From Glutamicibacter sp. JC586 (lineage in GTDB: Bacteria; Actinomycetota; Actinomycetes; Actinomycetales; Micrococcaceae): a stretch of 59,805 bases of DNA. The notes below the pieces were generated by a model, which was not told the origin of the DNA, ran no database searches, and saw only the letters and a list, made by a program, of their open reading frames with translations. The stretch covers positions 1 to 59,805 of the forward strand of contig NZ_VHIN01000008.1 of assembly GCF_009805585.1 (NCBI RefSeq), written 5' to 3'. Below are positions 42,042 through 50,556 of this stretch, one piece after another; the stretch's first letter is position 1, and each line of letters opens with the position of its first letter. Made by a program: the position numbers and the translations under genes.

Positions 42042-44873
42042 ATGGTTTTGAGCACGCCAGCACTCGGTGAACCGAAGGTATCATCGAGCATCCTTGACCT
42101 CGTGAGCGATGCGGGACGCGTCAAAACCCGCTCCATCGACCGCGTCGCTTATGCCTCCGATGCCTCGCACTACCTCTACACCCCACAGGCGGTGATCCTG
42201 GCCAAGGACGCCAGCGAAGTTGCCGGCTTGTTGCGCGCGGCCGCCAATAACAACCAACCGGTCACCCTGCGCTCCGGGGGTACCTCACTGGCCGGCCAAG
42301 CCAGCGGTGATGGGCTGATGATCGATGTGCGCCGCAACTTCCGCGACATCCAGGTGCTCGATAACGGTGCGCGGGTGCGCGTGCAACCTGGCGCTACCGT
42401 CCGCCAAGTGAACTCCCGCTTGGCCGTTTATGGCACCAAGCTCGGTCCGGATCCGGCCAGCGAGGCAGCCTGTACCATCGGTGGCGTGATCGCCAACAAC
42501 TCCTCTGGCATGGCTTGCGGCACTGAGTTTAATACCTATCGCACCCTAGAGTCGATGACCTTCGTGTTGCCTTCGGGCACCATGATCAATACTGCCGATC
42601 CGGACGCCGACCGCCAGCTGGCAGCAGCAGAACCAGAGCTGGTCGCCACCTTGGACCGCCTAAGTGAACGTGTGCGCAATAATCCGGCCTCGGTGGCCAA
42701 AATTCAAAAGCATTTCGCACTGAAGAACACCATGGGTTATGGCATCAACGCCTTCCTTGACTTCGAGACACCGGCCGAGCTGATGGCCCATCTGATCATC
42801 GGCTCCGAAGGCACCCTGGCCTTTGTCGCCGAGGCGGTTTTCCGGACTGTGCCGATTCGCAAGCTGGCCATCGCCACCCTTGCTGTGTTCGACAATCTAG
42901 ATTTGGCCACCCGTGCGCTGCCCGAACTGTTAGATTCCGGTGCGGCCACATTAGAGTTGATGGACTCAACCTCGCTTCGCGTAGGCCAAGAACTGCCTGG
43001 TGTCCCTGATGCCATTATGGGGTTTGACGTCGAGCAACAGGCGGCGCTACTGATCGAATACCACGCCGATAACGCCGAAGAGCTTGCCGGACTACAAACC
43101 GCAGGCCAGCGTCTTTTGGACTCGGCCGCCTTGCGCGCCCCAGCGATGCTCACCCAAGATGCAAAAAATCGCCAGGCCGCGTGGAAATTCCGCAAGGGCC
43201 TGTATGCCTCGGTAGCCGGCGCCCGTGCAACGGGCACTACCGCGCTGCTCGAAGACGTCGTCGTCCCGGTTCAAGCGCTGGCCGAAACCTGCGATAGTCT
43301 GCAGGGTTTGTTCACCGAGTATGGCTACGAAGATTCGGTGATCTTCGGCCACGCCAAGGATGGCAACATCCACTTCATGCTCACCGACCGTTTTGAGGGC
43401 GACGCAGCGCTGAACCGCTACAACTCCTTTAACGACAAAATGGTCGAGCTGATCCTATCCAAGGACGGAAACCTCAAGGCCGAACATGGAACCGGCCGCG
43501 CCATGGCGCCATTTGTCCGCGCCCAGTACGGGGACGAACTCTACGAAGTGCACCTAGAACTTAAGCGCGCTTGCGACCCGCGCCTGATGATGAATCCGGG
43601 TGTGATCATCGACGAAGACCACGCCGCACATATCCGGAACATCAAGCTCAATCAGACCATCGAGGTGGAAGCCGATCGCTGTGTGGAATGTGGTTACTGC
43701 GAGCCAGTTTGCCCATCCAAGGACCTGACCCTCACCCCGCGCCAGCGCATCGTGGTGCGCCGTGCTATCGCCAAGGCTGAGGCTGAAGGCAATACCGAGC
43801 TGGCCACTGAGCTTGAGCGGGACTACGAGTACAACGGAGTGCAAACCTGCGCTGTGGACGGCATGTGTGTTACCGCTTGCCCGGTGGGTATCAATACAGG
43901 TCTGCTGGTCAAGCGTCTACGTCGTGAGGATGCGCATCCGGTCCTCGCCGCCGGCTTCAAGGCCGCAGCCAAGGGTTGGGGGCCGGCCACTCGTGTTGGT
44001 TCGATGGCGTTAAGTGTTGCCGATAAGTTCCCCGCTCCGCTGGTTCGAACAGTCACCGATGTCGCCCGCAAAGTGGTCAGCACCGACGTCATGCCACGCT
44101 ACGACGCGGATCTTCCCGCAGGTGGCAAGGCGCGCAAACCGTTGGCTGGCAACTTGGGCGCGGCCGACACCGAGCCGCTGGCCATCTACCTACCAGCCTG
44201 CGTGAACTCGATGTTTGGTCCGGCCGGTGACGGCGAAGGCGTGGCTTCTGCTTTTACCAAGCTGTTGCATGCTGCCGGCGTTTCGGTTTTCGTTCCAGAA
44301 GGTATCGAGTCCACCTGCTGTGGCACCCCGTGGACTTCCAAGGGCTACGCCGATGGCCACGAAGCGATGGCAGATCGGGTGCTAGATGAAGTGCGCTCAG
44401 CTATGCCGGGCAAAAACCTTCCGATCATCTCCGACGCTTCAAGCTGCACCGAGGGCTTCGCGCATACCTTGGAGGAACACGGTTATGAAGTGGTCGACCT
44501 GCTGGCCTTTACCTCAAAGCACCTTCTGGACAAGTTGCCGGCAGTCGAAAAGATTTCCTCGCTCACCTTGCATCCCACCTGCTCGTCAACCCAAATGGGG
44601 CTGAATCCGGATCTGCAGAAGATTGCTGAGACGGTGGCACAAAGTGTGAATATTCCTGCGAACTGGGGCTGCTGTGCTTTTGCGGGGGACCGCGGCATGC
44701 TGCATCCGGAACTGACTGATTCGGCTACCGCGCGCGAAGCTGCGGAGGTCCGCGAGCTAGATGCGCAGGCTCATGCCTCGTGCAACCGCACCTGCGAACT
44801 AGGGATGTCGCGTGCCACCGGTAAGGAATACCGCCACGTGGTAGAACTCCTTGCCGACGCCGCTAGCAATTAA
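42042..44873 (+). CDS. FAD- and Fe-S-containing D-lactate/2-hydroxyacid dehydrogenase
   Basis: A 943-aa flavoprotein that likely oxidises D-lactate, glycolate or related acids and passes electrons to quinone. The N-terminal FAD domain (about 40-270) has RSGGTSLAGQASG and the nucleotide region NNSSGMACG. A middle domain follows. 4Fe-4S ligands are Cys547, 550, 553 and 557, and a second cluster starts near Cys603 (CAVDGMCVTACP). CCG-type Cys-rich repeats (SCTEGF, WGCCAFAGDRG) lie at the C-terminus. This is the long dehydrogenase/ferredoxin fusion. GntR and its operator lie upstream. Confidence 0.88.
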   Translation: MVLSTPALGEPKVSSSILDLVSDAGRVKTRSIDRVAYASDASHYLYTPQAVILAKDASEVAGLLRAAANNNQPVTLRSGGTSLAGQASGDGLMIDVRRNFRDIQVLDNGARVRVQPGATVRQVNSRLAVYGTKLGPDPASEAACTIGGVIANNSSGMACGTEFNTYRTLESMTFVLPSGTMINTADPDADRQLAAAEPELVATLDRLSERVRNNPASVAKIQKHFALKNTMGYGINAFLDFETPAELMAHLIIGSEGTLAFVAEAVFRTVPIRKLAIATLAVFDNLDLATRALPELLDSGAATLELMDSTSLRVGQELPGVPDAIMGFDVEQQAALLIEYHADNAEELAGLQTAGQRLLDSAALRAPAMLTQDAKNRQAAWKFRKGLYASVAGARATGTTALLEDVVVPVQALAETCDSLQGLFTEYGYEDSVIFGHAKDGNIHFMLTDRFEGDAALNRYNSFNDKMVELILSKDGNLKAEHGTGRAMAPFVRAQYGDELYEVHLELKRACDPRLMMNPGVIIDEDHAAHIRNIKLNQTIEVEADRCVECGYCEPVCPSKDLTLTPRQRIVVRRAIAKAEAEGNTELATELERDYEYNGVQTCAVDGMCVTACPVGINTGLLVKRLRREDAHPVLAAGFKAAAKGWGPATRVGSMALSVADKFPAPLVRTVTDVARKVVSTDVMPRYDADLPAGGKARKPLAGNLGAADTEPLAIYLPACVNSMFGPAGDGEGVASAFTKLLHAAGVSVFVPEGIESTCCGTPWTSKGYADGHEAMADRVLDEVRSAMPGKNLPIISDASSCTEGFAHTLEEHGYEVVDLLAFTSKHLLDKLPAVEKISSLTLHPTCSSTQMGLNPDLQKIAETVAQSVNIPANWGCCAFAGDRGMLHPELTDSATAREAAEVRELDAQAHASCNRTCELGMSRATGKEYRHVVELLADAASN

Positions 44874-44958
44874 CTGCGGCTTTTGCTTGTGGTGCGAAAA
44901 GTACTCTTCCGAGCGGCTTCGGTACCAAATACCCTAGTCGCATGAAGCTGTGTTCAGA

Positions 44959-44974
44959 ATAGGGTTAATCCTAT
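44959..44974 (+). promoter_or_regulatory. inverted repeat upstream of the amidase gene
   Basis: ATAGGGTTAATCCTAT, a near-perfect palindrome with one mismatch pair, 28 nt before the ATG 45002. A regulator-binding site is likely; the regulator is unknown. Confidence 0.45.
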
Positions 44975-45001
44975 CCATCAACTATGTTCGGAGGGAGCCA
45001 G

Positions 45002-45811
45002 ATGCGCATCGCTGTAATGCAGGCCGAAGCAAAGGTCTTAGGGATTGAGCGTAATCTCGACGCCATAGATCAAGCTGCGCAGCGTGCTGCCGCGGATGAC
45101 GTAAAAATCTTGCTCACACCCGAGCTTTTTACTGTGGGCTACGCGCCCTATGTCCTACGTGATTCACTTGATGTGTCCGCATTGCCTGACGTGCGTGAGC
45201 GGTTGTCCCGCATTGCTGCACAGCACTCGATAGCCCTGGTCTATTCACTTCCTGAGGTTACGGACAACGGTTGGTTGATCACCTCTACTTTTGTTGATCA
45301 TCAGGGTGAGCAGCTAGCTCATTATCAAAAAGTGCAGCTCTTCGGCCCTGAAGAACATGAGGTGTTTATCGCCGGAACCAACCCTCCGGCGTCCTTTGAA
45401 TATCGAGGAACGACGCTGGGCATGGTGATCTGCTTTGACGTGGAATTCCCAGAAGTTGTCCGTGAAGCTTCCCGACGTTCGGTGCAGCTGTTGCTTGTTC
45501 CTACCGCTATGGGACGGGGATATGAGCAAGTTTGTACTCGTTTGATCCCGACCCGCGCCATGGAGAGTCAGCTTTTCATCGCGTACGCAAACCACAGCGG
45601 TACCGAAGCCGGGTTTGAACTCGCGGGGACAAGCGTGATCGCTGGTGCTGACGGCAGCATATTGGCCCAAGGCGGTCCTGATGCGGAACTTCTTGCGGCA
45701 GACATTGATGTGAGTACGCTAGCTACGATCAGAACTGAAGTGCCGTACTTGGCTGAAGCCAGAGTAGACCTTTACGCGCAGTGGTCCTCGGGTACTTCCG
45801 CAGGTAAGTAG
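45002..45811 (+). CDS. carbon-nitrogen hydrolase, 5-aminopentanamidase (DavA)-like
   Basis: A 269-aa nitrilase-superfamily amidase with Glu41, Lys110 and Cys144 (in TPELF, YQKVQLFG and ICFDVEFPE) as the catalytic triad. It would hydrolyse amides such as 5-aminovaleramide to 5-aminovalerate and ammonia. Length and the blocks YQKVQLFG, ICFDVEFPE and C-terminal VPYLAEARVDLY resemble DavA as I recall the family; other omega-amidases or carbamoyl hydrolases remain possible. GGAGG lies before ATG 45002. A DavB-like enzyme lies 5 kb downstream, with an HNH gene and a PucR gene between. Confidence 0.7.
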   Translation: MRIAVMQAEAKVLGIERNLDAIDQAAQRAAADDVKILLTPELFTVGYAPYVLRDSLDVSALPDVRERLSRIAAQHSIALVYSLPEVTDNGWLITSTFVDHQGEQLAHYQKVQLFGPEEHEVFIAGTNPPASFEYRGTTLGMVICFDVEFPEVVREASRRSVQLLLVPTAMGRGYEQVCTRLIPTRAMESQLFIAYANHSGTEAGFELAGTSVIAGADGSILAQGGPDAELLAADIDVSTLATIRTEVPYLAEARVDLYAQWSSGTSAGK

Positions 45812-45844
45812 CGCACGGAAGTACCGCAAGGAGCCAGTGAACCT

Positions 45845-47305
45845 TTATGCTGCTTTGGTATCTGGTGACCGAGGTGGGTTCAAGTTTGATTTGAGGTCTT
45901 TGAACCAATTGGAGTCAGCCATCAGTTGCGGGAATGATTTGTGCACGTATCCCGTGGCCGGTGGAGCGGTAGATTTATAGGTTGTCGATGAGCCAGGGCA
46001 CATGAGCATTGAGTGTGGGCCTTTGAGCATCGTAAATTCGTACCAACCAGTGGCTTCTTTGGCTTTGTTGCACACCTCGCAACGACCAAGGCGATTCCAA
46101 ACGCTGGTCTTTCCTCCCCGCGCATACTGCTTCACGTGGTCTGCTTCTTCGACAATTCCGTCGCAAAATGGAGTCCGACAATGTCGGTCTCTAACTCTGA
46201 TGAATTTCTTGAGCTTCTCCGGGAAGATGCGCGCCTTAGAATCCATAGCTATCAAATCCTGGTCGCCAGGTGCCGTGTAGATCCTAGCGAGTTCGGTGCG
46301 AACTTCGATTTGTTCAATATGTTCCGGAGTGAGTTTTGCTTCCATTTCTTCGAACGTCAGTTCGTTCACGATTTGATGGCCGCTGATCCATTCACGGACT
46401 TCCTGCGCCGGCATGTATCCGTAGCCTTCGAGGAATGCAGGCTCTCGTTCACCTTGGAATAATGCGCGATCAGTCATGATGACCCCAACCTGCAAATTGA
46501 TTGGAGTCTTCGAGGGTGCATCGACGACCATATAACCAGTGAGAAGATCCGCTCTGATCTGATCCAGAGTGCGCTCGTCGCCCTTTCTCTTGAGCTTTCG
46601 AGATTCTTTGTAGATGTAGTTCTTCAGCCCCATTCCGCTAATCAATGGGAGCTGGGCCGATAGCTTTACGCAACCTGTCTCCTTGTCGACAAACATCCGA
46701 GCGAAGCGGCGTTCTTCGACAGTCTTATGGTCCTTGGAGACAGGGTCGGAATTGAAAGAGAGAATGAAGTTGCGGACAGTGTCCTTGATTCGGTTGCGCC
46801 CCATACCCTCAAACATGTTTGGGTTGGCGGCGAAGAGCTCATCAAATTCCGTGCGACGCTGAGCTTTGATGGTCTGCAGTTCGTTGAGAATAGTAAACAT
46901 GTGGGCCTCGGTGAATTCACCACGTGAGAACGCAGTCGCTAAATTTGGGGTGTCTTCCATGAGGACACGGCAATTGACTAGGTAATTGCGGAAGCCTTTA
47001 GGAGACTGCTTGCGGGCAACGGCCACACTGGAAGCAGCCCCACGGGTTTGGTCATCAAGATTGACGCCGCGATCTTCATGATCACGGACAAACTCTTTTT
47101 CTACTTGGTAAGACAGGCAGGCCTTCTTGTAGTCGGCCGAAGAGGTGAGGCCTTCAAGCGCTTCAATAGCGTGCAGGCACTCTGCTTTACTGCCGTGGTC
47201 TTCAAGCCACGTCAGGTCATCTTGCAGCTGAAGTACGTGGGACTCAAAATCCTCGTACGTTACTGCTGAGTCTAGGCCACCTCCGCGCGCCTTTGCTTCG
47301 GACAT
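45845..47305 (-). CDS. DUF222/HNH endonuclease (13E12-repeat type)
   Basis: A 486-aa protein with an N-terminal DUF222 region and a C-terminal HNH nuclease at about residues 375-425: RDRHCRTPFC, then EEADHVKQ with the DH pair, and CNKAKE. Such genes are common, multi-copy and often mobile-looking in actinobacteria; the biological role is unclear. Codons are noticeably more AT-rich than in flanking genes. It is inserted on the opposite strand between the DavA-like and PucR genes. TATAAT (47317-47312, minus) ends 6 nt before the ATG, so the mRNA would be leaderless. Confidence 0.88.
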   Translation of the reverse strand: MSEAKARGGGLDSAVTYEDFESHVLQLQDDLTWLEDHGSKAECLHAIEALEGLTSSADYKKACLSYQVEKEFVRDHEDRGVNLDDQTRGAASSVAVARKQSPKGFRNYLVNCRVLMEDTPNLATAFSRGEFTEAHMFTILNELQTIKAQRRTEFDELFAANPNMFEGMGRNRIKDTVRNFILSFNSDPVSKDHKTVEERRFARMFVDKETGCVKLSAQLPLISGMGLKNYIYKESRKLKRKGDERTLDQIRADLLTGYMVVDAPSKTPINLQVGVIMTDRALFQGEREPAFLEGYGYMPAQEVREWISGHQIVNELTFEEMEAKLTPEHIEQIEVRTELARIYTAPGDQDLIAMDSKARIFPEKLKKFIRVRDRHCRTPFCDGIVEEADHVKQYARGGKTSVWNRLGRCEVCNKAKEATGWYEFTMLKGPHSMLMCPGSSTTYKSTAPPATGYVHKSFPQLMADSNWFKDLKSNLNPPRSPDTKAA

Positions 47306-47381
47306 ATTCTAATTATAGTTCTTTTATTCGAAAATGTCTTCGAATACTGTGGAAAAGATTGTTTTGATTTCGCTGGGCTGT

Positions 47382-48965
47382 TTAGTTCATGGAGAGAAAA
47401 GTTAAGGCGAGGTAGAGCTCTTGTCGAACATCTGCTCGGTTTAGGTCCTTGTTTAGCACCTCACCGATGGAAGCGATGTGGCGACGCACAGAATTGCGGT
47501 GCAGGTCAATGTTCTTCGACGCCTGATCCCAGGATCCGTTTGCATCAAGCCAGCCCCGTAGAACTTCTAAATACAGATCGCGACGGACTTCGGGTAGATC
47601 GAGGATGGGAGCCAAACTCTGGCGAGCGAGTTGCTTGCCGGCCTGCATGGGCAAGAGCGAGAGGAAAGAATGCGAGACTAGTTGGGCGTCTAGGCTTCGG
47701 TGCTCCTCGCGCATGCGCGGCAGCAACCCAGTGGCCTGAGCCCGCAGATCGCCGATCTTCTCGCCGAGTCGATGATCCACGGGGACCGGCGCGCTGAAAC
47801 CGGCGAGGTAGCCCGAGGCTTTGAGGCGATCGAACATGGGTTCAGTGGGCTCGGCGTGGGTTAGGGCGATGAAATGATTCTCGCGCTCGGCAACCAGTCG
47901 GGTATCGAGCAACGCCTGCAGATTTGCCAAGTGGAAGCCGGATTGCTTGGGGTTGGAGTGCTCCAGCTCGGTGATGACCGCAATACGAACCGGGGAGCGG
48001 GTGCGCTCGCCGAGGGAAAGGTTGAGCAAGGGCAACACCGAGTCATCGAGCGCGACGCGTGAACCAAAGAGTAGCGCTGCAGCCAGCTGGGTGGAGGCCG
48101 AAGAGCTAGCGGCACGTTCGCGCGCGAGAACTTCGAACAGATCCAGCGCGGTGGTGATCAGGTTGTGGTCGAAGGCCGAGGGGGAATGGGCGAACCCGAC
48201 CGATAACACTCCTAACAAGGGTGCGCGGTTACCGGCGGGCAGGGCGGCGCGGATCGGGAAGGTGAGGAAAACCAGTTGATCTTCGTGGTGCATCGTGAAT
48301 TGCTGGCTGGTGCTGGCTTCGGCGAACAGCTTGGAGGTGAGCGCCTCGGAGATCTCGGCGCTTTCGGCCAGGGTCATCTGGTGGCGGATCTGGCCTTCGA
48401 CGCCGAGCAGTCTCACGCTGGCTTTCAGGCGCTGAGACAGCGTGGACACTAGCTGACTTTCGGCGTCCGTGTGGGTCAGGCAACGCATTAAGGCGCGGTT
48501 GGCCTCAGCGTTGGCGCGAAGTTGTGCTGCGCTGTCAGCTTCGGTGAGCTTGGCAAAAGCGACGCCGATCGCGGCAAAAGGTACGCTGGCCGGGATTTCT
48601 AGCAGGGGCAGCTGGTATTGGCGGCAGGCATTGAGCACGGTGACCGGGATCGAAGTGAAATACGGTTCCAACCCAAAGCCCAGGGCGCTGACCTTGGCAT
48701 GGGCCAAGCGTGCGATGAAGGCATTAACCTGCTTCGCATCATCAACACGCCCCAGGAGTGGGAAGCCACTGGTGAGGATCATTTCCTCGTCCATCAGGTA
48801 GTCGGTGGGGTCGTCCATATCGCTGGCTTCGACCCAGCGCAGTGGGCGGTCGCCGGCGTCGTGAACTAGGGTAATTTCCGGAGGCAGCTGGCGCAGGAAG
48901 CGAGCTAGGGTGACGCCCGGGGTGTCGGCGTCCGTTGTGTTTAGCTGCGGTGCAAAATGTCCCAT
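47382..48965 (-). CDS. PucR-family transcriptional regulator
   Basis: A 527-aa regulator. The N-terminal PucR ligand-sensing domain has EMILTSGFPLLGRVDDAKQV and TSIPVTVLNACRQYQLPLLEIP. A central GGDEF-like CdaR region follows, and the C-terminal PucR HTH is QASKNIDLHRNSVRRHIASIGEVL. PucR proteins regulate amino acid, purine and GABA use. It is divergent from the APC permease and DavB-like genes and probably regulates them. TAAAAT lies 8 nt before the ATG. Confidence 0.88.
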   Translation of the reverse strand: MGHFAPQLNTTDADTPGVTLARFLRQLPPEITLVHDAGDRPLRWVEASDMDDPTDYLMDEEMILTSGFPLLGRVDDAKQVNAFIARLAHAKVSALGFGLEPYFTSIPVTVLNACRQYQLPLLEIPASVPFAAIGVAFAKLTEADSAAQLRANAEANRALMRCLTHTDAESQLVSTLSQRLKASVRLLGVEGQIRHQMTLAESAEISEALTSKLFAEASTSQQFTMHHEDQLVFLTFPIRAALPAGNRAPLLGVLSVGFAHSPSAFDHNLITTALDLFEVLARERAASSSASTQLAAALLFGSRVALDDSVLPLLNLSLGERTRSPVRIAVITELEHSNPKQSGFHLANLQALLDTRLVAERENHFIALTHAEPTEPMFDRLKASGYLAGFSAPVPVDHRLGEKIGDLRAQATGLLPRMREEHRSLDAQLVSHSFLSLLPMQAGKQLARQSLAPILDLPEVRRDLYLEVLRGWLDANGSWDQASKNIDLHRNSVRRHIASIGEVLNKDLNRADVRQELYLALTFLSMN

Positions 48966-49062
48966 AGAGAAATATTTTAGTTCAAAACTTCTACGCTGAG
49001 AGCCGGATCACAGACCTAGGCTTGTAGGCGGAAGAAAATTAACTGTGCACTAAGGACCCGAG

Positions 49063-50556
49063 ATGAATAGCACGAGTACAGCCAGGCGTCAGCCAGCCAC
49101 GGGCCTCGGTCCCCAGCTGCGACGGCGCAAGTCGATCTCGCAGATGATCTCCGAGAGCGAAGCCAACTCACCGGGAGGCACCCTACGCCGAACCTTGGGC
49201 ATGTGGCAGCTGACCATGATCAGCGTCGGTGCCACCCTGGGCACCGGCATCCTGGTGATCCTCGGCGCTACCGTGCCGGTGGCCGGACCGGCCATCTGGA
49301 TCTCCTTTGTGATCGCCGGCGTGACCGCACTGCTCTCGGCGGTATCCTATGCGGAAATGGCCGGAATGGTGCCTGTGGCGGGCTCCAGCTACTCCTATTC
49401 CTATGCGACCATGGGCGAAGGTATCGCCTGGATCTGCGGATGGTGCCTGGTGCTGGAATATGCGGTCTCCGTGGCCGCGGTGGCGGTGGGCGCCGGCGAA
49501 TATGTCAACGAAGCACTGCGCGCCTTTGGCCTGGGGCTACCCGACGCGCTGGCCGGAGGGCCTGCTGAAGCTGGAGTGGTGAACCTGCCCGCGCTGATCG
49601 TTGTGGTGCTGGCGACCTTGCTCTTGGTGCGCGGCGCGTGCGAATCGGCCATCGTGAACACCGTGGTGGTCATCATCAAGGCCGGCATTCTCGTATTCTT
49701 CTCGATCGTGGCCTTCAGCGCCTTTGATGCCGGCAACTTCCAGCCGCTGCTGCCCATGGGCGCAGCCGGGGTGACCGCGGCGGCCTCCAGCGTCTTCTTC
49801 TCCTATATCGGTTTTGACGCTGCCTCCACGGCCGGCGAAGAAGCTAAAAATCCTAAGCGCGATCTGCCCCGAGCGATCATGCTTTCGATGCTGATTGTGA
49901 CCATCGCCTACGTTTTGGTGGCGGTGTCCGCGGTCGGCGCCCGAAAGTGGACCTGGTTTGAAGGCTCGGAAGCGGCGCTGGTGCAGATCGTCGGCGAAAT
50001 CACCGGCCAGCCGTGGTTGGTGCTTGTCTTCGCGGTGGCCTCGGTGCTCGCGATCGCCTCGGTGGTGCTCACGGTGCTTTATGGGCAGACCCGCATCCTG
50101 CTCTCGATGTCGCGTGACGGGCTGGTCCCGGCGGCCTTCGGTAAGGTGTCGGCGCGGACCGGAACCCCGGTAATCGGCACTTTGATTACCGGTATTCTGG
50201 TGGCGATCACCGCTGGCTTTATCCCGCTGGGCGCGCTGGCCGACGCCACGAGCATCGGCACCCTGTTCGCCTTTGCGCTGGTGGGCATCTCGGTGATGTA
50301 TCTACGCCGCAAGCAGCCACTGGCCCCGCGTACCTTTAAGGTGCCCTTGTACCCGATCACCCCGATTTTGGGCGTGCTCGCCTGCGTCTTCTTGATGTCT
50401 CAGCTCTCTTGGCACACCTGGCTGGTCTTCGGGATCTGGATGCTGGTGGGCATCGGAATTTACCTCGGCTACTCACGGCGACGCTCGGCGCTCGGGAAGA
50501 TGAGCAAGCAGGAATACATCAACAGCCACCAGACCAAACTACCCCAGGATTCATAA
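49063..50556 (+). CDS. APC-family amino acid permease
   Basis: A 497-aa, twelve- or more-helix amino acid/polyamine permease. The APC signature is VGATLGTGILVILGATVPVAGPA, and the family region EMAGMVPVAGSSYSYSY follows. It starts with a basic 40-residue N-terminal tail. AAGGA lies before the ATG. The DavB-like gene begins at the base after its stop (TAAATG), so the two are co-translated, and the substrate is presumably the DavB substrate, lysine or a related amino acid. Confidence 0.88.
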   Translation: MNSTSTARRQPATGLGPQLRRRKSISQMISESEANSPGGTLRRTLGMWQLTMISVGATLGTGILVILGATVPVAGPAIWISFVIAGVTALLSAVSYAEMAGMVPVAGSSYSYSYATMGEGIAWICGWCLVLEYAVSVAAVAVGAGEYVNEALRAFGLGLPDALAGGPAEAGVVNLPALIVVVLATLLLVRGACESAIVNTVVVIIKAGILVFFSIVAFSAFDAGNFQPLLPMGAAGVTAAASSVFFSYIGFDAASTAGEEAKNPKRDLPRAIMLSMLIVTIAYVLVAVSAVGARKWTWFEGSEAALVQIVGEITGQPWLVLVFAVASVLAIASVVLTVLYGQTRILLSMSRDGLVPAAFGKVSARTGTPVIGTLITGILVAITAGFIPLGALADATSIGTLFAFALVGISVMYLRRKQPLAPRTFKVPLYPITPILGVLACVFLMSQLSWHTWLVFGIWMLVGIGIYLGYSRRRSALGKMSKQEYINSHQTKLPQDS

